Of a stretch of 5,709 nt of DNA, positions 1-5,634 are shown piece after piece (positions within the stretch are counted from its first letter, which is position 1; every line of letters starts with the position of its first letter). The stretch lies in assembly GCA_902477365.1 (NCBI GenBank), contig CABSGW010000167.1, positions 1-5,709 on the forward strand, written 5' to 3'. The position numbers were made by a program, and so were the translations under genes. The notes below the pieces were generated by a model that was not told the origin of the DNA, did no database searches, and was given only the letters and a program-made list of their open reading frames with translations. The stretch comes from an uncultured Prevotellaceae bacterium. Its GTDB lineage: Bacteria; Bacteroidota; Bacteroidia; Bacteroidales; Bacteroidaceae.

Positions 1-192
1 GTCCGCCCAACGACGGGATAACGACCTGGATGCCACAGGCAACAATATAAAAAGAAACAGGGCAACAGCCGCCCACAGCCAACCGGCCGGAAAGGAAACC
101 GGCAACAAAAAAGAGGCCGCCGAACCGGCGACCCATCCTAAGGTTATCCGCAAAAACGGATAACGATCAAAACTGTCAACGAGCGAGCGCAA
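1..192 (-). CDS. comEC: ComEC/Rec2-family competence channel protein, N-terminal 64 codons only
   Basis: This is the 5' end of a gene that runs off the left edge of the window. The 64 visible codons start at a TTG and include DRYPFLRITLGWVAG, then a second hydrophobic segment rich in Trp, Ala, Leu and Phe (about residues 37-52) and a basic stretch SRSLSRRW. The Y-P-F-hydrophobic-R opening followed by closely spaced membrane helices is how Bacteroidota ComEC/Rec2 proteins begin (N-terminal DUF4131 region). Family knowledge: ComEC forms the inner-membrane channel for incoming single-stranded DNA; the channel and nuclease parts are not visible here. No ATG exists in this frame after the upstream in-frame TGA, so the TTG at 190-192, 4 bp after the rpe stop, is the best start. 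It is probably translationally coupled to rpe. The identity rests on N-terminal character and gene order, so it is likely but not certain. Confidence 0.7.
   Translation of the reverse strand, partial: MRSLVDSFDRYPFLRITLGWVAGSAASFLLPVSFPAGWLWAAVALFLFILLPVASRSLSRRWAD
143..164 (-). repeat. 8-bp perfect inverted repeat inside the start of comEC
   Basis: GTTATCCG (143-150) and CGGATAAC (157-164) are exact complements around a 6-nt loop. On the comEC mRNA this would fold about 28 nt downstream of the TTG start, covering codons 10-17. It may be a coding coincidence, or it may affect translation from the weak TTG start. There is no T tract behind it, so it is not a terminator. Confidence 0.5.
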
Positions 193-196
193 CGAC

Positions 197-847
197 CTAC
201 AAACGCTTCAACGCACAAATCTCCGCCAAGGGATCAGGAGCACCAAACACGGCACTGCCGGCCACCAGCACATCTACGCCAGCATCTACCAGCTGCTTGC
301 CGGTCACCCGGTTCACTCCGCCATCCACTTCAATCAAGGCTTTCGAACCCGTACGCGTTATCAGTTCGCGCAACACACGCACTTTGTTCACTGTATGTTC
401 AATGAATTTTTGGCCGCCAAAACCCGGATTCACCGACATCAGCATCACCAAATCAACATCACCGATAATGTCCTCCAGCACCGAAACCGGCGTATGCGGA
501 TTCAACGTCACACCGGCCATCATACCGGCATCCTTTATTTGCTGAACCACCCGGTGCAAGTGCACGCAGGCTTCATAATGCACATTCATCACCGTCGCTC
601 CCAAAGCCTTCACCTCATGGATAAACTTCTCGGGTTGCACAATCATCAAATGCACGTCCAGTGGCTTCGTGGCATGTTTCGCCATGGCTTCCATCACAGG
701 GAAACCGAAAGAGATATTAGGTACAAAAACACCATCCATCACATCCAGATGATACCAGTCACACTCACTGGCGTTCAACATTTCTATGTCACGCTGCAAA
801 TTGCCGAAATCGGCCGACAGCAAAGAGGGGGAAACAAGTGTTTGCAT
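197..847 (-). CDS. rpe: Ribulose-phosphate 3-epimerase
   Basis: This cytosolic enzyme interconverts D-ribulose 5-phosphate and D-xylulose 5-phosphate in the non-oxidative pentose phosphate pathway. The 216-aa product has the normal family length and all the signatures of the TIM-barrel epimerase: SPSLLSADFGNL at 6-17, HLDVMDGVFVPNISFG at 33-48, DVHLMI at 64-69, MSVNPGFGGQ at 137-146, EVDGGV at 173-178 and a closing AGSAVFG phosphate-binding loop. The expected metal ligands and acid/base residues are present as H33, D35, H66 and D175. The ATG at 845-847 was chosen because the family starts one or two residues before SPSLL; an upstream GTG at 886 would add 13 atypical residues and lies upstream of the predicted transcript start. 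A Bacteroides-type promoter lies just upstream and comEC follows after 4 bp. Confidence 0.97.
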   Translation of the reverse strand: MQTLVSPSLLSADFGNLQRDIEMLNASECDWYHLDVMDGVFVPNISFGFPVMEAMAKHATKPLDVHLMIVQPEKFIHEVKALGATVMNVHYEACVHLHRVVQQIKDAGMMAGVTLNPHTPVSVLEDIIGDVDLVMLMSVNPGFGGQKFIEHTVNKVRVLRELITRTGSKALIEVDGGVNRVTGKQLVDAGVDVLVAGSAVFGAPDPLAEICALKRL

Positions 848-865
848 GCTGTTATTTTGAGATTG

Positions 866-896
866 CAAATATACGAATATATCCACGAACAGACAG
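866..896 (-). promoter_or_regulatory. Promoter of rpe-comEC
   Basis: Reading the minus strand, TATATTTG at 873-866 matches the Bacteroidota -7 consensus TAnnTTTG and continues as the common TTTGCAA. The -33 element is weak: CTG at 896-894 instead of TTG, with a 20-bp spacer. Transcription would begin near 860, leaving a leader of about 12 nt before the rpe ATG. The box separates rpe-comEC from the upstream DUF2867 gene, although no clear terminator is visible between them. Confidence 0.6.
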
Positions 897-948
897 GCTT
901 TACACGCGTAATTTTATCTTTTTGTTGCGACTCCCAAGCGTTCCTGAA

Positions 949-1431
949 TTATACACACCTCCTCTTCAAATACTTCTTAAGCAAGCTTTTCACAATCAGT
1001 TTATGAAACGGCTTTACAGGCAGGAAATAAAGGCGGCCACGCCAATTATTGAAATGCACCAAAGTGATAAACGACAGGGTATCACTTTCCCGATCAAACA
1101 ATATAGCCCCTCTGAAATTCAAATGTGTGTCATCTTTCCCCATAATCACTTCATGCTCGTTTTGGGCAATGAGCGTAAAAACAGATTCCGTCCCTTCGTT
1201 CCGGTTAACGGCTTCCAGCCCAAGCACACGTACAAACAGATTTCGCACGCGATACAAAAAACGAACCCAACAAGGCATGTCATGGCTCATCAACTCCCTC
1301 GATACCTCCTCGGCCGACAGGCTGGTCTTTACAGATATCGCATAGGTATCTACATAATCCACCGATCCAAAACCGTTCAACACATCCGACTCCTCTGGTA
1401 TCGAATCTATTTTTCTAACTTTCTTCACCAT
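949..1431 (-). CDS. DUF2867 domain protein, stand-alone form
   Basis: The 160-aa protein matches my recollection of the DUF2867 family: VDYVDTYAISV at 24-34, a WVRFLYRVRNLFVRVLGL segment at 55-72, DTHLNFRGAILFD at 101-113, and the typical C-terminal block TLVHFNNWRGRLYFLPVKPFH at 123-143 followed by a basic tail. No enzymatic activity is established for this domain as far as I know; it is often attached to the C-terminus of NAD(P)-binding nucleoside-sugar epimerase-like proteins, but here it stands alone. There is no signal peptide or convincing membrane helix. The ATG at 1429-1431 is preferred over a TTG three codons upstream; AAAGG lies about 10 nt before it. It follows the metallophosphoesterase by 41 bp and may be the last gene of that transcript. 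Confidence 0.75.
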   Translation of the reverse strand: MVKKVRKIDSIPEESDVLNGFGSVDYVDTYAISVKTSLSAEEVSRELMSHDMPCWVRFLYRVRNLFVRVLGLEAVNRNEGTESVFTLIAQNEHEVIMGKDDTHLNFRGAILFDRESDTLSFITLVHFNNWRGRLYFLPVKPFHKLIVKSLLKKYLKRRCV

Positions 1432-1472
1432 AAACACCAACCTTTCTTAATATAAGCACACCGCCATCCGTC

Positions 1473-2444
1473 TCAATAACGCAGTTTCAACGAACTGATA
1501 ATCGGCGAACACGGGTAGGACTTTGTTTTCAGCAACGCTTTGTCCGGTTCGGGTTTCACATAGCGTCCTTTCGTTCCTTTTATACGGATCTTTCCCTTAT
1601 CGTCCAACTCCACGGTAGCAAACAGAGCACGGTCATAAGGAATTACATACTTCAGGGAGGGGTAAGCCCGATGTACCGCATCCGGATACCGGGCCGTAGT
1701 GGTGAACTTGCTCCCGCCCCAAATGTAACTTGCCCCGTTCACCTGCAAGTAATGAATGCCGTCTATGCAATGGTAGTTGTCGCTGTGTATATGTCCTCCA
1801 AACACCATCGCCACCCGCGTTCCCCGGTTGCGGGCATCCGTCAGCAACTGATGAACAGCCCGGTTTTGCACCACTTCGGCATATCCGTCATTCACCGGAG
1901 CATGCGAAAACAGCACACAAATGCGGGTTGTGTCGGCCAATAGTTTTTCCAACCAGCCCAACTGTTCCTCACCATACCGGTTACGCGCCTCTTCGCCCAC
2001 TCTTCCGTAGTTGTGTCTGTCATAGGGCTTTGTCTGGCCGTCTTTGTCTACAAAGAAATTCGAATCCAACACAATAAACCGGAACTTGCCACGGTCAAAA
2101 TAATAATAGGGTGCCGGCATTCCCCAGTAGGCGGCATATGTTTGCTTATCCGTCAAATCCAGATCGTGATTACCCAAGGTGTGGTAAACAGGCACAGCAG
2201 CATTCGCTACCTGCCTTCTAACACTGTCATACCGGGCACTGGCAGGCACAAAATCACCCAAATCCACCACAAAGTCGGCCTGCTGTTTCGCCGCAGCTCC
2301 CAGAATATCCGCCAGACGCTGGCCGCCATCCGGCATCAGGTCGTAATGCAAATCCGCAAACACCACAAACTTCACCCGTTCCTGCGCCGTAGCTCCCAAC
2401 AAGCAGCCGCACAACATCCATATACTTAAAAATCTTTTCAACAT
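1473..2444 (-). CDS. Exported calcineurin-like metallophosphoesterase
   Basis: This 323-aa protein begins with a basic residue pair and a hydrophobic stretch ending in ATA before Q21, a good signal peptidase I site, so it is probably periplasmic. LCGC at 11-14 is a poor lipobox, which makes lipoprotein export a weaker alternative. The metallophosphoesterase motifs come in the usual order: D31-x-H33, G63-D64, G91-N92-H93-D94, H181 in FSHAPV, and G217-H218-x-H220. Together they form a dinuclear metal centre that hydrolyses phosphomono- or diesters. The substrate is unknown; the closest class by feel is the exported 3',5'-cyclic phosphodiesterase or phosphatase-like group. All metal ligands are present, so it should be active. 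It lies 51 bp behind the GNAT gene and no TAnnTTTG box is seen in that gap, so it is probably co-transcribed. Confidence 0.9.
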   Translation of the reverse strand: MLKRFLSIWMLCGCLLGATAQERVKFVVFADLHYDLMPDGGQRLADILGAAAKQQADFVVDLGDFVPASARYDSVRRQVANAAVPVYHTLGNHDLDLTDKQTYAAYWGMPAPYYYFDRGKFRFIVLDSNFFVDKDGQTKPYDRHNYGRVGEEARNRYGEEQLGWLEKLLADTTRICVLFSHAPVNDGYAEVVQNRAVHQLLTDARNRGTRVAMVFGGHIHSDNYHCIDGIHYLQVNGASYIWGGSKFTTTARYPDAVHRAYPSLKYVIPYDRALFATVELDDKGKIRIKGTKGRYVKPEPDKALLKTKSYPCSPIISSLKLRY

Positions 2445-2495
2445 AGAACAATGCTTATTCCTTATTATATATAATATGTCTCGACCACACGCCCG

Positions 2496-2900
2496 CTACT
2501 CCGGATGCCTGAGTTGCATAGCCGCTCCTTCTTCCAGCACCCTGAAACCGTACCGTTCGTAAAACGCGATATTCTTTCGCTCGTCTGGCATCAGGTTGAT
2601 GTACAGGTACTCCTTATACTTCTCCTTCACCCGCCCTACCAGCACAGCTCCAATGCCACATCCCTGATAATCGGGATGCACCAGCAGGTAATGTAAAAAG
2701 GCCACCATGCCCCCGTCGTCCAACACGCGCACCAGTCCTACCAGCTTATCGTTGTCCCAAGCTGTTATCACGGTAGACGAATGTTTCAAAGCTTGGGTGA
2801 GCCGCTCGGGATACCGTCCCGACACCCATTGCACAGACAGAAAAAGCGCTTCTATCTGTTCCTCGGTAAAATCTTTCGTTTCTTTATAAATGATGTTCAT
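2496..2900 (-). CDS. GNAT-family N-acetyltransferase
   Basis: This small 134-aa cytoplasmic protein has the GNAT fold. Motif A is LLVHPDYQGCGIGAVLVGRV (72-91), with the acetyl-CoA pyrophosphate-binding signature Q79-G80-x-G82-x-G84. Motif B is NIAFYERYGFRVLEEG (110-125), in which Y114 is the usual general-acid position. The N-terminus has the typical GLVRVLDDGGMVAFLHYLLV strand pair. The acceptor substrate cannot be told from sequence; single-domain proteins of this type modify small amines, antibiotics or protein N-termini. Its ATG is 4 bp behind the AraC stop codon, so translation is very likely coupled to the regulator. Confidence 0.93.
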   Translation of the reverse strand: MNIIYKETKDFTEEQIEALFLSVQWVSGRYPERLTQALKHSSTVITAWDNDKLVGLVRVLDDGGMVAFLHYLLVHPDYQGCGIGAVLVGRVKEKYKEYLYINLMPDERKNIAFYERYGFRVLEEGAAMQLRHPE

Positions 2901-2904
2901 ATCG

Positions 2905-3786
2905 CTAATGATTCTCCCTGAACGCTGCCGGCAGACACCCTGCCTGGCGCTTAAAGAATTTCACAAAATAAGAAGGATCGTCAAATCCCAACCCGAAAGC
3001 AATTTCCTTCACCTTCAAGTCCGAATAAAACAACTGCCTCTTGGCTTCCAACACAATGCGGTCATTGATAATGCCCAACGGTGTACGATGCGAGCTCTCA
3101 TACACACTGTTAGCCAGTGTTTTTGTTGACACATTCAAACGGTCCGCATATTCTTTCACCGTATGCAGTTGCTTGTAATGATGTTCCAGCAACTGGCGGA
3201 AACGGATAAACGTGCGGTTGGCCGAATTGTTGATACACAAAGGAACGCCCGTGCCGCGCTGCCCCAAACGCTGTACCCCGATCAAAAACAATTTGATAAG
3301 GTATTTCAGGCTGTCTTTATGGGCAAACGCGCTTTCCATCACCGTTTCTTCCTCCAACGCACACACTATACGCCCCAATTTCCCGGCATCATCGGACGAC
3401 AACCTGTAATAAGGCACGGCATCAAAAGCATTGAACACGTTGTATTTCAGGAACACATTCTCACTGCTTCCCTCGTCCGACAAAAAACGTTCATTAAAAT
3501 GCAACATGACTCCCTCTTGTCCGGGTGTCCGGTCAAAGTAGTGAATCTGCCCGGGCGACAGAAAGAACAGTGTATCGTCACCTACGGGATACGCCTTAAA
3601 GTCAACAAAGTGTACCCCGCTTCCCTTCCTGAACCAGACAACCTGATAAAAGCCATGCAGATGTGCCTCATAGGGATGTTCGCCGTTATCCGCAAAAAAC
3701 GCCGGCATTTTTATCAACTCAAATTCAATGTCCGAAGCACTCGCCTCTTCCAATCGATAAAGCGGAAACACCTCTTGCTTTCTCAT
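2905..3786 (-). CDS. AraC-family transcriptional regulator
   Basis: The 293-aa regulator has an N-terminal cupin-like sensor domain (about residues 15-110, with AHLHGFYQVVWF at 41-52 and LSPGQIHYFD at 76-85), a helical linker around 155-176, and two C-terminal helix-turn-helix motifs: TVKEYADRLNVSTKTLANSV at 209-228 and KVKEIAFGLGFDDPSYFVKFFKRQ at 258-281. The second has the classic AraC GF-x-D-xx-YF-xx-FK-R pattern. The inducer is unknown. The gene starts 1 bp after the stop of the CGGC gene (TGA-C-ATG) and its own stop is 4 bp before the GNAT gene, so it is embedded in an operon. Likely targets are its own operon and the divergent 101-aa gene, given the half-site array upstream; that link is inference. 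Confidence 0.95.
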   Translation of the reverse strand: MRKQEVFPLYRLEEASASDIEFELIKMPAFFADNGEHPYEAHLHGFYQVVWFRKGSGVHFVDFKAYPVGDDTLFFLSPGQIHYFDRTPGQEGVMLHFNERFLSDEGSSENVFLKYNVFNAFDAVPYYRLSSDDAGKLGRIVCALEEETVMESAFAHKDSLKYLIKLFLIGVQRLGQRGTGVPLCINNSANRTFIRFRQLLEHHYKQLHTVKEYADRLNVSTKTLANSVYESSHRTPLGIINDRIVLEAKRQLFYSDLKVKEIAFGLGFDDPSYFVKFFKRQAGCLPAAFRENH

Positions 3787-3787
3787 G

Positions 3788-4120
3788 TCAGTGCGTATAA
3801 TCCAACAAGGCTATTCCCTCTCCGACCTCTTTTTCAACAATCGCCCGCATTTTTCCGGCAAACGGACACGGATATCCCATTGGCGTCCCTTTTTTAATGC
3901 ACGATGCAAAGGCGATGGTGTCCGCACCCCGCTTCACCAGTTCTCTGGCTCTCAACACCGCTTTCTTACCCGGACACCCGCCGCAATTGATAAACCCAAT
4001 CAGTTCAATGTCTTCCGTCACGCCCTCAAACACACCCTTACGTTCTCGTATCATTTTAAAGTCTGTCGTTCCCGGACAATAGTCCTCAGTCTGCATACAC
4101 CGTATTATTCCAACTTTCAT
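3788..4120 (-). CDS. CGGC-domain small cysteine-rich protein
   Basis: The 110-aa protein opens with MKVGIIRCMQTEDYCPGTTDF and carries the domain-defining C46-G-G-C49-P-G. Further cysteines are C8, C15, C74 (ASCIKKGTP) and C85 (GYPCPF), giving six in all at positions typical of CGGC proteins (Pfam CGGC). The domain is thought to bind metal through these residues; its physiological role is not established to my knowledge. There is no signal peptide, so it is cytoplasmic. The ATG at 4118-4120 is preferred; the TTG at 4147 would lie within the predicted promoter. It is the first gene of the operon and abuts the AraC regulator by 1 bp, suggesting that the two work together, for example in a redox- or metal-linked response (inference). 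Confidence 0.88.
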   Translation of the reverse strand: MKVGIIRCMQTEDYCPGTTDFKMIRERKGVFEGVTEDIELIGFINCGGCPGKKAVLRARELVKRGADTIAFASCIKKGTPMGYPCPFAGKMRAIVEKEVGEGIALLDYTH

Positions 4121-4144
4121 TGCGTTGCCTATTTTAGATAAGGA

Positions 4145-4152
4145 CAAAGATA
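4145..4152 (-). promoter_or_regulatory. -7 box of the CGGC-AraC-GNAT operon
   Basis: On the minus strand TATCTTTG is a perfect match to the Bacteroidota -7 consensus TAnnTTTG. Transcription would start near 4138, about 18 nt before the CGGC ATG. At the usual 20-bp spacing the -33 position holds ATG rather than TTG, a poor match that falls in the centre of the inverted repeat at 4166-4181. A good -7 box with a poor -33 box fits an activator-dependent promoter. Confidence 0.65.
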
Positions 4153-4165
4153 CGGAATACTTGCT

Positions 4166-4201
4166 ATTACCACATGGTAATTTGAAGGAAACAGATGGTA
4201 A
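4166..4201. promoter_or_regulatory. Putative AraC-type operator: inverted plus direct half-sites
   Basis: ATTACCA (4166-4172) and TGGTAAT (4175-4181) form a perfect 7-bp inverted repeat with a CA centre. The half-site ATGGTAA at 4174-4180 recurs at 4195-4201, exactly 21 bp away, or two helical turns, which is the usual spacing of direct half-sites for AraC-family proteins. Relative to the predicted CGGC start the sites cover roughly -28 to -63. The AraC gene in this operon is the natural candidate binder; this is inferred from position and geometry only. Confidence 0.45.
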
Positions 4202-4270
4202 ATTCAGGAATCCCTCCTACAGAAAAACGCTCACCTTCCGGAATATACCACACGTTTTCGGTTTCCTCCC

Positions 4271-4301
4271 TTGCATACCGGCGACAGATACCCCATCTTT
4301 G
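4271..4301 (+). promoter_or_regulatory. Promoter of the 101-aa divergent gene
   Basis: TTG at 4271-4273 serves as the -33 element, followed by a 20-bp spacer and CATCTTTG at 4294-4301, one mismatch from TAnnTTTG and followed by the common CA. Transcription would start around 4308, about 19 nt before the ATG. Confidence 0.5.
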
Positions 4302-4326
4302 CAGGGTCTTTAAAATCAATCATACA

Positions 4327-4632
4327 ATGACAACAGAAAACAAAATTGGAGCTTTCCTCGAAATCACCATGCAGGTGAACGAAAGCGACCGTGCTGCCGC
4401 GGCAGCAGTTTACAGCAAGTATCGCAAACCGTTCCTCGACACCATTACCGGTGCAGTAAGCAAGCAACTATTGGTCCGCCAAGAAGATGTTCAGGTGCTG
4501 CACGGCTTCACCTCCGTTGCTGAAGCCGAAAGCTATCTCACCTCCGACCTCTTCAACCAAGATGTCGTGGTAGAACTGAAACCGTATTTTCAGGCCGCTC
4601 CCAGCATCACCGTGTACCAGGTTGTGGGATAA
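4327..4632 (+). CDS. Small protein, probable dimeric alpha/beta-barrel (ABM-like) fold
   Basis: I do not recognise a named gene. The 101-aa product lacks a signal peptide and has an alternating pattern: strand GAFLEITMQV (8-17), a long helix SDRAAAAAVYSKYRKPFLDTI (20-40), strand SKQLLVRQEDVQVLHGF (45-61), helix SVAEAESYLTSDLFNQDV (63-80), then strand PSITVYQVV (92-100). This beta-alpha-beta-beta-alpha-beta order and length resemble the ferredoxin-like dimeric barrel proteins, such as antibiotic-biosynthesis-monooxygenase-like and stress-responsive A/B barrel families. That is a fold guess, not an activity. The ATG at 4327 was chosen because the predicted promoter lies just upstream; longer in-frame starts would span it. 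It is divergent from the CGGC operon across a 206-bp control region and ends at a strong terminator, so it is a single-gene unit. Codon usage looks native. Confidence 0.85.
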   Translation: MTTENKIGAFLEITMQVNESDRAAAAAVYSKYRKPFLDTITGAVSKQLLVRQEDVQVLHGFTSVAEAESYLTSDLFNQDVVVELKPYFQAAPSITVYQVVG

Positions 4633-4683
4633 ATCTGAGAATAAGTCAAGAAACACAACCGGTTTGTTTTCAAACAACCGTTT

Positions 4684-4721
4684 ACTTGAATCAGCCATAG
4701 GATTGGTTGATTCAAGTTTTT
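4684..4721 (+). terminator. Intrinsic terminator of the 101-aa gene
   Basis: ACTTGAATCA (4684-4693) pairs perfectly with TGATTCAAGT (4708-4717), and GCC/GGT extends the stem to 13 bp with one G-T wobble around an 8-nt loop. The stem runs into a T5 tract (4717-4721). A second smaller hairpin, GTTTG-TTTT-CAAAC at 4662-4675, sits between the stop codon and this stem. The T tract is on the plus-strand side only, so it terminates the rightward gene. Confidence 0.85.
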
Positions 4722-4861
4722 CCCCAGAACCTGGCTATGATTGATCATAAAAGGTATACAGTCTATTCTGGCACTCTGTATGATATGTCAAGCCTCAACA
4801 ATATATGCCAAACCCAAGAGAGGTTCCATCAAAATGTTTTCAAAAACCGTAGATACAACCA

Positions 4862-4996
4862 CTATAAACTGCTTATAACTCCCTGAATAGTTCTCGAAGC
4901 AAACCGCAGCGCATAAAGCGGAAAATAAAATGATCCACTTACCAGGATCCAATGCAAACAAGCACCCAATAATAACGCAACAACGGTAAGAAACAT
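4862..4996 (-). CDS. Possible 44-aa hydrophobic membrane peptide
   Basis: An ATG frame on the minus strand runs uninterrupted for 44 codons to a TAG. The peptide begins MFLTVVALLLGACLHWILVSG, a convincing single transmembrane helix (about residues 2-20), followed by SFYFPLYALRFASRTIQGVISSL, which is amphipathic with two arginines, so positive charge lies on the C-terminal side. An in-frame TAG two codons before the ATG fixes the start. There is no clear TAnnTTTG box or ribosome binding site directly upstream. I do not recognise the family. It could be a genuine small membrane protein, the remains of a larger gene, or chance. Confidence 0.3.
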   Translation of the reverse strand: MFLTVVALLLGACLHWILVSGSFYFPLYALRFASRTIQGVISSL

Positions 4997-5051
4997 ATTC
5001 TAATGTCTAGAATCGTTGAACATAAATTCAGTAAAAAAAAGATCATAAATC

Positions 5052-5147
5052 TTGGAAAAGTGGCAAAATGATGGATTTTTCCCTTGGAAAAACGGCACAA
5101 AACGTTGTTTTTATGGTGGAAAAGCGGCAGAATACTCCCATAGCCTT
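5052..5147. repeat. Three degenerate tandem units with a 32-bp period
   Basis: The motif GGAAAARYGGCA occurs at 5054-5065 (GGAAAAGTGGCA), 5086-5097 (GGAAAAACGGCA) and 5118-5129 (GGAAAAGCGGCA), starting exactly 32 bp apart. The first two units also share leading TT and a TTTTT run at the same offset. The period is not a multiple of three, so the repeats are not coding. Spacing of about three helical turns suits a protein-binding array. IS21-family insertion sequences carry multiple terminal repeats of this general kind, so this may be the end of a lost element; no transposase gene is present in the window. Confidence 0.7.
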
Positions 5148-5306
5148 CCATTATCCCATAAATAAAAGAAAGCTGACCTGATGCAAGCTTAGCATCAACA
5201 AAGCATCAATGAAATAATGATTGATTGGTCAATCCCCTACAAATCCAAAATCAGGTGAATCACAATAAGCAATAGAAAAACAGAGGTATCTCCAAGAAGA
5301 CATCGT

Positions 5307-5348
5307 AACGGACTGCCCAATCCGTTTGAACGAACTGGGCTGTCCGTT
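5307..5348. repeat. 13-bp imperfect inverted repeat with 16-nt loop
   Basis: AACGGACTGCCCA (5307-5319) and TGGGCTGTCCGTT (5336-5348) are complementary at 12 of 13 positions, with one T-T mismatch. The loop contains a further CGTT-TG-AACG. No T tract follows on either strand, so it is not an intrinsic terminator. It stands out as GC-richer than its surroundings and could be a dimeric protein-binding site, a structured RNA element or part of a mobile-element remnant. Confidence 0.65.
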
Positions 5349-5559
5349 CAAAAGAGATCGGCGGCTCGTTGCATGATACCTTTATGTCCCAATTACACAC
5401 AAAAGAAAGCTGGAATTATTGTCCACCCCAAATAGTTTCTGCTATTCCGCATCAAACAAAAAACACATTAACGGCAACCGGTCCGCCCATGCACAGAGAC
5501 TGTTTTCAATACTAATTATAGGAATTTCTACGTCTTCTTTTTTCCGACGGATATTTCTT

Positions 5560-5599
5560 AAAAAAACAATATTACGTATTCTATATAAGAATACGTAAT
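5560..5599 (-). terminator. 12-bp perfect hairpin with T7 tract, possible minus-strand terminator
   Basis: ATTACGTATTCT (5571-5582) and AGAATACGTAAT (5588-5599) are exact complements around a 5-nt ATATA loop. Reading the minus strand, the stem is followed after ATTG by seven T residues (5566-5560). It lies about 30 nt downstream of the predicted start of the promoter at 5635-5666. The stem is AT-rich and the T tract is 4 nt away, so termination may be partial. A recombinase or regulator binding site is an alternative. Confidence 0.45.
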
Positions 5600-5634
5600 T
5601 CACAGAGGGTGCCGTCAGCTGTACCACGACGGTG

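Noticed and set aside
395..1006. 203-codon plus-strand frame opposite rpe
   Set aside because: It is the antisense shadow of rpe; its histidine-rich translation is an artefact, while the minus strand encodes a full epimerase.
2464..2475. 12-bp AT palindrome ATTATATATAAT between the GNAT and phosphoesterase genes
   Set aside because: It is a simple AT-only sequence that is self-complementary by composition; no TAnnTTTG box accompanies it, so I do not call it a promoter or operator.
3163..3897. 244-codon plus-strand frame opposite the AraC gene
   Set aside because: It overlaps a complete AraC regulator on the other strand and crosses the AraC/CGGC junction; no family signature is visible.
4756..4781. 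ATACAG...CTGTAT 6-bp inverted repeat
   Set aside because: The arms are short, the loop is 14 nt and no T tract follows; expected by chance in a region of this size.
5054..5129. Possible CRISPR array
   Set aside because: There are only three 12-bp motifs with degenerate sequence, intervals are about 20 bp with shared bases, and no cas genes are present.
4939..5151. 70-codon minus-strand open frame
   Set aside because: It runs through the 32-bp repeats, which fall in a different frame each time, and it overlaps the better 44-aa candidate; it looks like a chance frame.
5068..5181. 37-aa plus-strand frame starting ATG-ATG within the repeats
   Set aside because: It is short, lies inside the repeat array, has no promoter or ribosome binding site, and has no recognisable family.
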